A stretch of DNA of 64,000 bases from Nitrospiraceae bacterium. GTDB taxonomy: Bacteria > Nitrospirota > Nitrospiria > Nitrospirales > UBA8639. Below, in pieces: positions 1 through 9,266 of this stretch. The stretch's first letter is position 1. Every line of letters begins with the position of its first letter. The stretch covers positions 558,001 through 622,000 of the forward strand of contig JACKFE010000001.1 of the NCBI GenBank assembly GCA_020632635.1, written 5' to 3'. The position numbers and the translations under genes are program-made. The notes under the pieces were generated by a model. That model was not told where the DNA came from, did no database searches, and saw only the letters and a program-made list of their open reading frames with translations.

Positions 1-303
1 AACGACCTCAAGCAACAACTGATAATCCCCTCGGGGTTCATAGACGGAAAGCCGTCCACACGCAACGACCTCCAATCCATCTATCAGAGAAAATTTCAAT
101 CGGTCGGCTTGGGATCGAAACAGGACTGCCCGGATTTGACTAGCCTGATCCTTGAGTGTGAAATAGCGATGGCCCGAGGAAGGACAGCGCAAATTGGAAA
201 TTTCCCCGGTAACCCAGACTTGCGGAAATCCAGATTCCAACTGTAGGCGAATTTGACCCGTGAGTTCAGTGACGGTTAGAAGGGGAGAAAACAGATCAGA
301 CAC
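1..303 (-). CDS. xseA: Exodeoxyribonuclease VII large subunit, N-terminal part (cut by window edge)
   Basis: The first 101 codons of a minus-strand gene that continues beyond position 1. The product is the large subunit of exonuclease VII, which degrades single-stranded DNA together with XseB in the cytoplasm. Visible is the N-terminal OB-fold: TVTELTGQIR at residues 11-20, then VWVTGEISNLR, the HRYFTLKD strand and RAVLFRSQA, the usual start of XseA. The start is GTG at 303, 10 nt after the stop of the upstream phosphodiesterase gene, so the two are probably co-transcribed. The nuclease core and the coiled coil lie outside the window. The family is clear from the OB-fold sequence; the completeness of the gene cannot be judged. 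Confidence 0.88.
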   Translation of the reverse strand, partial: MSDLFSPLLTVTELTGQIRLQLESGFPQVWVTGEISNLRCPSSGHRYFTLKDQASQIRAVLFRSQADRLKFSLIDGLEVVACGRLSVYEPRGDYQLLLEVV

Positions 304-313
304 AACAGGTGAA

Positions 314-1093
314 TTATTCGTGAATTCGAACCCGGTGCATGGTATTAGTTTTTCCAGTGGCGGCATCAATACCAATCACCGCTCCGCATAACAGAGAAGG
401 ACCTTGGGCCACTTCAAAGCGTCGTGGCACCTGAGTCAAGAATTTTTGTATGACACCCTGAGGCTTCATCCCGATCACAGAATGCAAAGGGCCGGTCATG
501 CCTAAGTCGGTCATATATCCGGTTCCCTTCGGAAGAATTTGTTCATCGGCAGTTTGCACATGCGTATGCGTTCCCACCACGGCCGAGACTTTTCCATCCA
601 AAAAATACCCCATGGCCATTTTTTCCGAACTGGCCTCGGCATGCATATCAATCAAAATGGATCGAGTCTGCCCCTCCAATCGAGCGAGCTCCCGTTCAGC
701 CACCTGAAATGGGCAGTCCAACATGGGCATAAATACCCTCCCCATTAATTGGACAATGGCTAAGCGATCCCCCTGAGCTGTTTCTATGACGCAGACCCCT
801 TTACCAGGTACTCCATCGGGATAATTTGCCGGGCGAATGACCCGGGCCTCTTTGTCGATATAGTCTAACGCCTCTTTTTTATCCCAGGCATGATTACCTA
901 AGGTAATGGCCGACAATCCAAAATCAAATAATTCCTCCGCGATGTCAGGGGTAATCCCGAATCCACCCGCGGCGTTTTCCCCATTTCCAATGACCAAATC
1001 AACCTGATAGGTTTGCACAACCTTGGATAAATGCTTTAACAGAACCCTGCGGCCAGGTTCTCCCATGATATCGCCGATAAAAAATACATTCAT
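314..1093 (-). CDS. ymdB: YmdB-family metallophosphoesterase (TIGR00282)
   Basis: A 259-aa cytoplasmic metallophosphoesterase of the YmdB/TIGR00282 type; known members hydrolyse 2',3'-cyclic nucleotides. The dimetal motifs are visible: GDIMGEPGR near residue 7, GNGENAAGG near residue 36, TLGNHAWD near residue 65, and VGTHTHVQTAD near residue 173. Length matches the family. It lies 32 nt downstream of rny, the same order as in Bacillus, where ymdB also follows rny, and 10 nt upstream of xseA. A single operon rny-ymdB-xseA is likely. The product assignment is strong; the physiological role in this organism is not known. Confidence 0.9.
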   Translation of the reverse strand: MNVFFIGDIMGEPGRRVLLKHLSKVVQTYQVDLVIGNGENAAGGFGITPDIAEELFDFGLSAITLGNHAWDKKEALDYIDKEARVIRPANYPDGVPGKGVCVIETAQGDRLAIVQLMGRVFMPMLDCPFQVAERELARLEGQTRSILIDMHAEASSEKMAMGYFLDGKVSAVVGTHTHVQTADEQILPKGTGYMTDLGMTGPLHSVIGMKPQGVIQKFLTQVPRRFEVAQGPSLLCGAVIGIDAATGKTNTMHRVRIHE

Positions 1094-1125
1094 GACAATT
1101 GGAGGAACTCTCGCTTCGCTTGCCC

Positions 1126-2688
1126 TTACTTGGCAAACTCAATATATCGGCTCTCCCGGATCACGGTGACTTTAATTTGACCAGGATACGTGAGTTCCTG
1201 CTCAATTTTCTTGGCTAAATCCCTGGAAAGAGCGAAACTTTCAGTGTCATTCAGTTCCCCCTGTCGAATAATCACACGGATTTCACGCCCGGCTTGAATG
1301 GCATACGCTTTGTCAACCCCGGAATAGCTTGTGGCCAGAGACTCCAGCTTTTCCAACCGCTTGACATACGCTTCCAAAGTTTCCCGTCTCGCTCCAGGCC
1401 TGGCCGCAGACAAAGCTTCTGCGGCGGCCACCAATACCGATTCAGGACAAATGGGTTCCACTTGCTCATGATGCGCAGCAATGGCATTCACAATCTGTTC
1501 GGATTCTCCATATTTTTTGGCAATTTCAGCTCCTAGTAGCGCATGGGTCCCTTCCTCTTCATGGCTGACAACCTTCCCGATATCGTGGAGCAATGCCCCA
1601 CGTTTTGCGAGCTTTACATCAAGCCCAAGTTCTGCGGCCATGATTCCACAAATATAGGACGCTTCCCTCGCGTGATACAGGTTATTTTGCCCATAACTGG
1701 TTCGATACTTTAAACGACCTAACAGCTTGACAATTTCTGGATGAAAATCGGAGAGCCCGACCTCAAAAATGACCTTTTCCGCCTCCTCCCGCATTAATTT
1801 TTCTAGCTCACCCTTGACCTTTTCAACCACTTCTTCAATGCGAGTCGGATGAATCCGGCCATCCTGCATGAGCCGTTCCAGAGCAATTTTTGCGACTTCC
1901 CGTCGTAGGGGATCAAATCCGGAAACAATGACCGCTTCTGGGGTTTCATCAATAATAAGATCCACACCAGTGGCGGCCTCCAACGCTCGAATATTCCGCC
2001 CTTCTCGGCCAATGATTCGACCTTTCATCCCGTCGTTTGCCAAAGGCACCACCGATATAGTGGCTTCATTCACATAATCTCGCGTAATACGCTGAATGGA
2101 TCGAGTGACAATCTCCCGGGCCTCCCGATCGGCTTGCTCTTTTGCTTCATCAAGGATCCGCTTACCCAGCAAAGCGGCATCCATCCGCGCTTCACTCTCA
2201 ATTTCACTGAGAAGTTGGCGTTTAGCTTCATCCGCCGTAATTCCTGCCACCTGCTCCAAAGCCAAACGATGCTCTTTTATCGCTTGTTCACATGTCGCCA
2301 CCTTCTGCTGAAGAACTTCTTCCTTCTCCTTGATAATACGCTCTTTTCGTCGTAAATCTTCATCTCGCTTATCAAATTGACTGACCTTTTTTTCAAATGC
2401 TTCTTCTCGCTGATAAAGCTTTCGCTCCATCGCCTGCAATTCGCCACGTTTTTCCTTTTCTTTCGCTTCAATCTCGGATTTAGCCTGAAACAAAATATCT
2501 TTGGCCTCAATCTTAGCTTCTTTGATGACATTTTCAGCTTCACGCTGGGCATTTTGAGTAGATTGTAAGATCTGACTCTCGGCTTCCGTACGACGTTTGG
2601 CATCCAAGGACTGCTGAAAGGCTTTAAACCCAATTAACCCAATAACAATACCCACTAATCCTGTCAGTATGGGGATCATAGTTTCCAT
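1126..2688 (-). CDS. rny: Ribonuclease Y
   Basis: A 520-aa membrane-anchored endoribonuclease that initiates mRNA decay. Domains in order are: one N-terminal transmembrane helix (about residues 5-23); a long charged coiled coil (about 30-200); a KH domain containing GRIIGREGRNIRALE (about 208-270); and an HD domain with ALLHDIGKV near residue 360 and a later AAHHEQ. Length is typical for RNase Y. The ATG at 2688 has a good Shine-Dalgarno, GAGGAG, eight bases upstream. It heads the rny-ymdB-xseA group and is separated by about 0.7 kb from zapA. No truncation or missing catalytic residue is seen. Confidence 0.95.
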   Translation of the reverse strand: METMIPILTGLVGIVIGLIGFKAFQQSLDAKRRTEAESQILQSTQNAQREAENVIKEAKIEAKDILFQAKSEIEAKEKEKRGELQAMERKLYQREEAFEKKVSQFDKRDEDLRRKERIIKEKEEVLQQKVATCEQAIKEHRLALEQVAGITADEAKRQLLSEIESEARMDAALLGKRILDEAKEQADREAREIVTRSIQRITRDYVNEATISVVPLANDGMKGRIIGREGRNIRALEAATGVDLIIDETPEAVIVSGFDPLRREVAKIALERLMQDGRIHPTRIEEVVEKVKGELEKLMREEAEKVIFEVGLSDFHPEIVKLLGRLKYRTSYGQNNLYHAREASYICGIMAAELGLDVKLAKRGALLHDIGKVVSHEEEGTHALLGAEIAKKYGESEQIVNAIAAHHEQVEPICPESVLVAAAEALSAARPGARRETLEAYVKRLEKLESLATSYSGVDKAYAIQAGREIRVIIRQGELNDTESFALSRDLAKKIEQELTYPGQIKVTVIRESRYIEFAK

Positions 2689-3405
2689 AGAAAAACTCCT
2701 CTGGGGCTCCTAAAAGTCACACCCACAATGGCGGTTCCGTGAGAGGACATCATTGACACACCCCTCTCGCCAACCTATTTTCGATAGTTTACCGTAAAGG
2801 AACAGGGAGAAACGGAGGTTCAGATTTTGGCTTCCAATGAAATCCAAAACCCTATTGAGGTCGAGGCAAAAACTGGGAGTCCGGCCTAGGCATGGGGTTG
2901 AAAATGTCAAAAGCAGGAGAGTAGCTCCAAACTCTCAACCAATTCCATTCAGTCATCCATGAATGCCCGGAAAATGGATCAGACACAAGCAAAAATTCAC
3001 GCATTTTCACAAAAAACCGACATAACTTCTTTATACTTAGGAGCCCACGCTTTACGTTGAACGTCCTCCTAGAAAGAGAGTCTGTCAGCCAGAATAGTTT
3101 TCTCCCTTGACCAATGACAAACCTCACATACCCGATGAAAGCCACAATAAATACCGGCATTCGGGTCCTCAGTTTCTCTCCTCCAGCAAGTGGAGGGGAT
3201 ATTCCTTTCTTCCATTGAAATTCAATAACTTACAGAATCTGAAAATAGCAGAACCCTCAGCGATAATTCAATATCATTTCTCAGACGTTTTCCTCGTGAT
3301 CTTTACCAATCACGGAAACACGGCCGATAAAACCAGGAATTTATTCGTAAAGTTCGCAGTCCGTGGAGGGGAGGGCAAGGACTCTCAGGATTCGTAAAGA
3401 ATGAC
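2689..3405. other. Long intergenic region with several hairpins, possible structured RNA
   Basis: About 717 bases between rny and zapA without a convincing protein gene; short open frames on both strands lack a ribosome site or family features. On the minus strand several short stem-loops can be drawn: CCCGA/TCGGG near 3131-3166, GTGAT/ATCAC near 3297-3315, TAGGAG/CTCCTA near 3038-3072 and CATTCA/TGAATG near 2950-2969. In many bacteria the 6S RNA gene (ssrS) lies just after zapA, so an ncRNA here is plausible, but I could not match the 6S consensus. The region may also hold the rny promoter. Confidence 0.3.
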
Positions 3406-3699
3406 TTAATTGGGATGGGACTCGAAATATTTCTCAATGGTCTCAAGGAGCATTTGGGCACGCCGCTCAAGTTCGGCATCTCCAGTTTGTCGCTGTTGCT
3501 CCTGGCGAAACAGTTGATCGGTTATGTTAATAGCGGCCAGAATAGCCAGTTTGGTGGGTGTACTGGTTGGCGTTTGTTGCGCTAATTGACGCATTTGGGC
3601 ATCGACATACCCAGCCAACTCATGAAAATATCCTTCATCTCCCTCTCCTTGCAGATTTAACCGTTGCCCAAAGACTTCCACTTGGATAGTTTTGGTCAT
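3406..3699 (-). CDS. zapA: Cell division protein ZapA
   Basis: A 97-aa ZapA homologue, the FtsZ-ring stabiliser that crosslinks FtsZ filaments. The N-terminal globular part begins TKTIQVEVFGQRLNLQGE and contains YVDAQMRQLAQQ; a C-terminal helix (about 60-97) forms the coiled-coil dimer. The frame is open eight codons upstream to 3723, but the family's usual N-terminus and an AGGA-type ribosome site about 11 bases before 3699 favour the ATG used here. It lies directly downstream of a small coiled-coil gene, a common pair in Gram-negative bacteria. Family assignment is strong. Confidence 0.88.
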   Translation of the reverse strand: MTKTIQVEVFGQRLNLQGEGDEGYFHELAGYVDAQMRQLAQQTPTSTPTKLAILAAINITDQLFRQEQQRQTGDAELERRAQMLLETIEKYFESHPN

Positions 3700-3732
3700 C
3701 CGCTCGCTTTCCTCACCCCGCACCCTTAAAGA

Positions 3733-3966
3733 TTATTCCGAAGAACGCTCAAGAAAATCTAATTCTCCTAATACCTTTTCAATCCGCGAACGAATAGTTC
3801 CGCGCTCTTCCTCCCATCCTTGTGTCATTTCTTGTTGTTTGGCCAGCTGCTCCCTAGCAGCCTCCAATTCTTGTTCAAGATGGGATTTATCTCGCCTTAA
3901 CTCCATGATCAAATCCAACATTTTTTTCACACGGACTTCCAAGGTATCCAGTTTTTCCACACTCAC
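3733..3966 (-). CDS. Small coiled-coil protein, ZapB-like (TIGR02449-like)
   Basis: A 77-aa highly charged protein predicted to be almost one continuous coiled coil (about residues 5-72, heptads such as VKKMLDLIMELRRDKSHLEQELE). It starts at GTG 3966 with a strong AAGGAGG site eight bases upstream and ends 33 nt before zapA, so the two are probably co-transcribed. Small coiled-coil proteins next to zapA are usually placed in the ZapB/TIGR02449 group and are thought to act in the divisome. The assignment rests on context, length and coiled-coil character, since such sequences carry little family signal. Confidence 0.65.
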   Translation of the reverse strand: MSVEKLDTLEVRVKKMLDLIMELRRDKSHLEQELEAAREQLAKQQEMTQGWEEERGTIRSRIEKVLGELDFLERSSE

Positions 3967-4014
3967 AAAACACCCCTCCTTGTCCAGAAAAAATTCAAGC
4001 GGACTATAGTTCTA

Positions 4015-6315
4015 TCAACAATATGTGTCAAGAGAAACTCGCTCGCATCCCGTACTAAATATGGCCCGATAGATCCAATAACTTCCCAGTACCCGCTTGA
4101 CGTATCCACGGGTTTCCCGATACCCAATCAGTTCGACAAATTCGTCAAGCGACCGTTGACCATATTTTCCCATCCACCGTTTAACCGCCGAAGGTCCCGC
4201 GTTATAGGAAGCAATGGCATGCACTAAATTGCCATGAAAATCATCAAGTAATTGTCCCAAATAGGTGGCCCCCAGGCGAATATTTCGCTCGGGATGGAAA
4301 AGAGCTTCGGAATCTTCTTCCCAAGAAGACATCCCCACTTGGTGGGCCATTCGCCTCGCAGTAGCCGGCATGAGTTGCATGAGCCCCATGGCACCGACTC
4401 CTGAACGGGCACGAGGATTGTATAAACTCTCCTCTCGAATTAAGCCAGCAACCAAATAGGGATCCACATCCGATGGAGCAAGTTCCTGAATGAGACCCTG
4501 ATAGCCAATGGGAAATGCCCCCCACCACGCGTCTGAGGTTCGGGATAGCTCCCCTTTCCAAATGCTCTCCCCAAAATGCCGGATAGCTAATTTGATCCCC
4601 AAATTGTAAGCCTTCACAGTGGCAGCCATCGCGACTAAAGACTGAAAGACTTGGGGTTGATCTCCATAGCGCCGGTACACCTCCTGCATCTCCATGGCTG
4701 CTTCATTGAACAATCCCAGTTCATACAATCCGCGCACTTTTGCATAATGAACGTCGCTCGAAAGGGAATGAGGAACATCCGAAGACGGTGTCAATTCCCG
4801 GACCAGAAATGGGACCGGTTGGGAAGGCAGCAGGTGGTCAGGAAGTCTGTGCCTGGCTAATTGTCCATAATAGGTAAACGGAAACTCTTGGGCGAGCTCC
4901 AGGAAACGCTGATTCGCCTGATCGTGTTGCTCTAACTGTTGCTCGGAGCGTGCCCACCAGTATACCGCCTGGGATACTGACTGCAGGAGGGAATCCGAAT
5001 TGGGATTCGAAATCCCCGTGGCAATGCCCTTGAAAACCTTTGTAGCCTCCACAAAATTTTCTTGCTGATAAGAAATCCAACCGACACGCCATAGAGCATC
5101 CATTTTCTGTGAGAGCGTCTGGGCAACTCCGGCTGCCTGAGTATAGGCCTCTCTCGCCGTCTCCCACCGAGCATGATCCTCCAACCATATGCCATAAAAA
5201 ATAAACATCAAGGCTCGTTGATCCCCTGAAAGCCCATGAAGAGGCAACCTTCGAATCAATTCGCCAAGCTTCTCACCCTTCCCTTGTCGCAAATATGACC
5301 GTCCCAGCCAAATCCATGCATCATCAGTCCTCGAAGAATCAGACTGGGCCAAACGATTTAAGATTCCCTCAGCTTCGGCATAGCGTTTTAATCTGGCCAA
5401 AGCCACAGCCATTTGGTACTGCGCCTGAACAAATTGTGGCCCGGGAGAAGCTTCGGACAGAAACCGCCCAAATTCCGCAACCGCCCCATCCAACAATCCT
5501 GCCCCATATAGAGCCATGGCTCGCTGATATCGCTCGGCCGAAGTTGGCACAAAACCGTCCTCCCCCAATTCCCGGATGAGCCAGACTTCCACTTCCCGGC
5601 TTTCGGAAGACTGAGGGTAGTGCCACCATAACTCGCGGAACAGCTTTTGCCCTTCTTCCCCTTGCCCTTGCTCAATCGCACAATGCCCCATGGCCTTTAG
5701 CGCAGCAGGAGCCTGATTTGATTCCGGTAATAGAGCTAATGCAGACGCCAGCGTACTCAGTGCCATCCGGCAATCAGACCCCTGCGCCAACATCAGCCCA
5801 GCACGATATCGCCCTTCCCCAGCCAACAAAGAATCCGATTCCCTGCGGCTGACTTTTAGAAAAGCCCGTCCAGCCTCTTGCCAATTTTCAAGACGTTCAT
5901 ACGCCTCTCCCATCCAAAAATCCAGATAATCCGTGAGTGCGGGGAATTCGCCAGCGCTTTGCTCAAGATATGTGAGGGCTTCACCAGGGAAGGAATGTCT
6001 GAGTTCATATCCCCGACGAAGGAGAGCCCGCTTTGACCACTGAGTATCGGGATACTTTGATTGGAGAAGATCCAGCAACTGAGTGGAAGTAACCGATGGG
6101 GAAGGAGCCATCAACGAATCGACATATTCCTGATAACAGGCTTCTCCCGTGGCACAGACCGATACCGGCGAGGAATATCCTATCCCCGATGGAAGCACCA
6201 TCAGACACATCCAGCCCGACACACTGGCCAGCATCCTGTAGAGAATGGACCGCCTTGGACTGAATATTCGTGGCCACACCACGGTAACGAACCCTCCCTG
6301 ACGTGACAGATCCAT
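4015..6315 (-). CDS. slt: Soluble lytic murein transglycosylase with TPR-like superhelix
   Basis: A 766-aa Slt70-type enzyme that cleaves the MurNAc-GlcNAc bond to form 1,6-anhydromuropeptides in the periplasm. The N-terminus has a basic region and a hydrophobic stretch (about 28-50), suggesting export. Residues about 60-590 are helical TPR-like repeats forming the superhelix. The C-terminal SLT domain (about 610-740) carries the catalytic glutamate in GLIREESLYNPRARS, then GAMGLMQLMPATAR and the IASYNAGP motif. The start could instead be the methionine at residue 28. It is a single gene upstream of the divisome pair and ends in a short gap without a clear terminator. Confidence 0.9.
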   Translation of the reverse strand: MDLSRQGGFVTVVWPRIFSPRRSILYRMLASVSGWMCLMVLPSGIGYSSPVSVCATGEACYQEYVDSLMAPSPSVTSTQLLDLLQSKYPDTQWSKRALLRRGYELRHSFPGEALTYLEQSAGEFPALTDYLDFWMGEAYERLENWQEAGRAFLKVSRRESDSLLAGEGRYRAGLMLAQGSDCRMALSTLASALALLPESNQAPAALKAMGHCAIEQGQGEEGQKLFRELWWHYPQSSESREVEVWLIRELGEDGFVPTSAERYQRAMALYGAGLLDGAVAEFGRFLSEASPGPQFVQAQYQMAVALARLKRYAEAEGILNRLAQSDSSRTDDAWIWLGRSYLRQGKGEKLGELIRRLPLHGLSGDQRALMFIFYGIWLEDHARWETAREAYTQAAGVAQTLSQKMDALWRVGWISYQQENFVEATKVFKGIATGISNPNSDSLLQSVSQAVYWWARSEQQLEQHDQANQRFLELAQEFPFTYYGQLARHRLPDHLLPSQPVPFLVRELTPSSDVPHSLSSDVHYAKVRGLYELGLFNEAAMEMQEVYRRYGDQPQVFQSLVAMAATVKAYNLGIKLAIRHFGESIWKGELSRTSDAWWGAFPIGYQGLIQELAPSDVDPYLVAGLIREESLYNPRARSGVGAMGLMQLMPATARRMAHQVGMSSWEEDSEALFHPERNIRLGATYLGQLLDDFHGNLVHAIASYNAGPSAVKRWMGKYGQRSLDEFVELIGYRETRGYVKRVLGSYWIYRAIFSTGCERVSLDTYC

Positions 6316-6526
6316 ACTCCTCTGACTGTCAGGACTATCTTACCATTGTCAACGTCTAACGATTCAACCGGATTGGACCGCATGCCCGCTGAGGAAGACC
6401 CTCACGGATGGAGGGGGCGCAAAAATTGGAACCCCTAGCCAAATGCTGCATATCCATTTCTCATCATAATCCCGAGAGGTTGGGAAATACGCTGTTGGCG
6501 TGAGAAGAACCGGCGAGAAGGATCCC

Positions 6527-7228
6527 CTAGCGGAGGGAAACATTCTGAAGATCGCGCATGCGCCCTTGCCAATAGGGAATATGATCCCACAAGCCCAATC
6601 GAAGCAAATAGGCTTCACAGGCAGCATTCGGGACACCATCACTATCCTGAGCAATTCCGCCCCCTTCCAGGAGATTGGCTAGAAACACAGCCGAAGCCGG
6701 ACAAAACCGGGTCTCGCTATTTCGAAAAGGATCATCATGGAACCGAATAGTGTCCACCACTTCTTGACATCCCCCCCAACGGGACAGCAGTGCCGCGCCT
6801 AACTCAGCATGGGTCGTCCCATAGCATTCCCGTTCCAGGACCTGCAGGTTGGTTCCGCGGGTAAGGGCTAACTCGACCACTCCCCAGAACGGAGGAGCTT
6901 CTTGAGATAACAGTATCAACAATCCAATATCATGCAGGAGTCCTCCGGCAAAGGACTGCCAAATGACTTGAGAACAGTCACTATGCGTTTCAGCAATCAG
7001 AGCGGCTAAATAACCGGTGCGAACACTATGACTCCAAATTTCCCGAACGGCCGCAGTAGAAGGAGACAGTCCCTCAGACAAGGTAAACAATTCCACCGCG
7101 AACGACACCAAGGAAGAAATAGAAGTAGGAATGAATCCGATCCGCTGGGTAAGCTGGGTCAAGGGCTCTCGGAGCCCTCCATCCAAATCATTTCCATTGA
7201 TGAATTCATTCATCATATCTGGCCTCAC
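6527..7228 (-). CDS. HDOD-domain protein, N-terminally short
   Basis: A 233-aa protein with the C-terminal half of an HDOD domain, a signalling module related to HD phosphohydrolases. Recognisable are VREIWSHSVRTGYLAALIAE (about 63-82), GGLLHDIGLLILL (about 94-106), THAELGAALLSRWG and the RFHDDP motif. The usual first about 100 residues of HDOD (LPPLP...DPALAARLLRLAN) are missing. The GTG at 7228 is the earliest start candidate: upstream the same frame runs about 30 codons back to a stop without ATG, GTG or TTG. It lies downstream of a kinase cluster on the same strand, suggesting an output or accessory role. Function is unproven. Confidence 0.7.
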   Translation of the reverse strand: MRPDMMNEFINGNDLDGGLREPLTQLTQRIGFIPTSISSLVSFAVELFTLSEGLSPSTAAVREIWSHSVRTGYLAALIAETHSDCSQVIWQSFAGGLLHDIGLLILLSQEAPPFWGVVELALTRGTNLQVLERECYGTTHAELGAALLSRWGGCQEVVDTIRFHDDPFRNSETRFCPASAVFLANLLEGGGIAQDSDGVPNAACEAYLLRLGLWDHIPYWQGRMRDLQNVSLR

Positions 7229-7421
7229 CCTTTTCGTCCCTGCAGGGTGAACATCGAAAATGGCACAAATTACTGGGCATCCTACTCCTTCCGTCCTCTC
7301 TGCCGGTTGACGGATGGTCCTCTATTTCAGCGTCCTTTTGATCATGAACACATTCAATCGATTTTCTTGATGACTTCCCAGCTCTTACAGGCTGAACCCG
7401 TGATCATCTTAGGGCCTCGCC

Positions 7422-9266
7422 TTAAAAATCGGGAAAATGAAATTCCCCGGGGAGATCAAGAACCAGGGTGGCACCATGCCCCAAGCCCCCACTCTGAGCC
7501 GTCAACGCTCCCCCCAAATTCTTAGCCACCAGTGCCCCATTGTGAAGACTCGAACCCCGCCCTTCGCCTGTAGGAGAATAACCCTGACCAAAAATGCGGG
7601 TTAAGTCCTCCTGGCGAATTCCCACACCCGAATCCTCCACCTCCAACCGGACGGAATCCGGAGGCCCAGGAATTTGCTTGATCCGTAACACCAACCGCCT
7701 CTTCGCCGTGGCATACATAGCCTGGCACGCATTGCGTATCAGCGAAACCACAACTTGCAAAATCTGATGTCGGTCAAACACCACTTGGGGCAGCTCATCA
7801 AATTCGCGGATAATCGCAATCTGCCGTTCCTGAATATCATCCTCATTAAGAACCACCGCCTCTTCAACAACTTCCGATAACCAAAACGGCTCTGTGATAT
7901 GACTGGGTTTCGCCAAATCCTGTTGAGCGGCGACACATTGCTGGGCACGTCCCACATGCCCCTTTAGCCGCCCCAACTCCTCCAGCATCTGCCGATTTTC
8001 ATTCACTAATTGACCCGATAATCGTTGTAAATACCCGGGAATTTGTTTGCCTTTTGGATGTTGAGAGATGAAATGTCCAAGGTCACCCTGATGTTTATCA
8101 AGTAACTGCGAAATCCGTTCGACATCCCCAACCAACGTATGCTTGACCAAATCCATCATGACTCCGACCGAAACATTCACGCTATTCAGCACGTTACCGA
8201 CATTGTGCAGGACACCACTGGCCACTTCCGCCATTCCCAATTGCCGTGAGGTATCTAACAGTTGTTCATGCAATTGGCGTTTTTCCTCTTCCATCCGTTT
8301 TCGTTCAGTAATGTCTTGCGCCACGCAGACCATACCCTGAAACTGTCCCTGTTCATCTTGAATCAATGACCCGGATACCGAAATAGGTATTTCCCGCCCT
8401 TCCTTCGTCACAAAGCTGGACTCGACTCCACTCACCGATCCTTGCATCATCAAGGCTTCCATAATAGCGCCTTGGGCGAACCCTTCACCAAAAATGAGTC
8501 CAGGAGATTCCCCTAATAACTCATCCTCCTGATACCCCAAGAGATTCAATAAAGAGGGATTGACTGACCCAATCGACATATCCATGGTTATCACGAACAA
8601 GGAGTCCGCCATCGAATGCAAAATATTCTCCACAAAAAACTTTGAACTGGCCAATTCCCCTCGAGCTAACTCCAATTCAACTTCCTTGTCTTTCAAGCCC
8701 CCGTCTCCTGAACCTCCAGAAGACGAACGGGAAAGATCACCCCTGCCTATTTCCTCTTCCGCAGTATCGGCCCGCGAATCCTTAGGCCATCCACACAAAC
8801 AGGAAAGAAGCTGATACACGTCTTCTTCGAAACAGGGTTTTCGCAAAATCGCCCATTGCCCGGCCTTGTGCTTCACCCCCACCGGAATCTGCACACGTTG
8901 TCCTCCAGATACACCAAGAACGATTCGAATATCTGGATCGACTCCCCAAATTTCCTCCATCATCCGACCAAGATCATCTTCTGATGCATGGCCGATTTCC
9001 ATTATCACAACCGAAAATGGATACCCAGTTTGAAGCCCCTGGTGTAAAAGATCGCAGCCCGTAATAAAGGAAGTTGCCCGGCACCAGGACCATGGGCTGG
9101 GATTGGGAGCCCCCTCATTTGATGCAATTTCTTCCCCCATTATGTTGGGCATCACGCTCTCTATGCCTGAGGTCGTCAGGGTTTCCTTCAATAACTGACA
9201 AATATCCGAATCTTCACTGACCACCAACACTCGAAAAGAAACTGCATGCTTAGCCGCCAGCATCAT
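7422..9266 (-). CDS. Sensor histidine kinase: pseudo-receiver, PAS and unusual H-box
   Basis: A 614-aa soluble kinase. Order: a receiver-like domain (about 10-165) in which the phospho-acceptor position reads VVIMEIGH, with Glu where Asp is expected, while the later lysine (LRKPC) is kept; a PAS domain (about 215-325, ending in the DITERKR motif); an atypical dimerisation region with H354 in VLHNVGNVLNSVNV; and an HATPase (about 450-605) with N-box SLIRNACQAM and G1 box DSGVGI. A PKGK motif follows the His by 50 residues, as in two neighbouring kinases. Its start overlaps the stop of the upstream kinase by 4 bases (ATGA), indicating translational coupling. The signal sensed is unknown. Confidence 0.85.
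   Translation of the reverse strand: MMLAAKHAVSFRVLVVSEDSDICQLLKETLTTSGIESVMPNIMGEEIASNEGAPNPSPWSWCRATSFITGCDLLHQGLQTGYPFSVVIMEIGHASEDDLGRMMEEIWGVDPDIRIVLGVSGGQRVQIPVGVKHKAGQWAILRKPCFEEDVYQLLSCLCGWPKDSRADTAEEEIGRGDLSRSSSGGSGDGGLKDKEVELELARGELASSKFFVENILHSMADSLFVITMDMSIGSVNPSLLNLLGYQEDELLGESPGLIFGEGFAQGAIMEALMMQGSVSGVESSFVTKEGREIPISVSGSLIQDEQGQFQGMVCVAQDITERKRMEEEKRQLHEQLLDTSRQLGMAEVASGVLHNVGNVLNSVNVSVGVMMDLVKHTLVGDVERISQLLDKHQGDLGHFISQHPKGKQIPGYLQRLSGQLVNENRQMLEELGRLKGHVGRAQQCVAAQQDLAKPSHITEPFWLSEVVEEAVVLNEDDIQERQIAIIREFDELPQVVFDRHQILQVVVSLIRNACQAMYATAKRRLVLRIKQIPGPPDSVRLEVEDSGVGIRQEDLTRIFGQGYSPTGEGRGSSLHNGALVAKNLGGALTAQSGGLGHGATLVLDLPGEFHFPDF

Noticed and set aside
3107..3397. Plus-strand frame of 96 codons in the rny-zapA gap
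   Set aside because: No ribosome site, composition unlike a protein, and it crosses several hairpins of the opposite strand.
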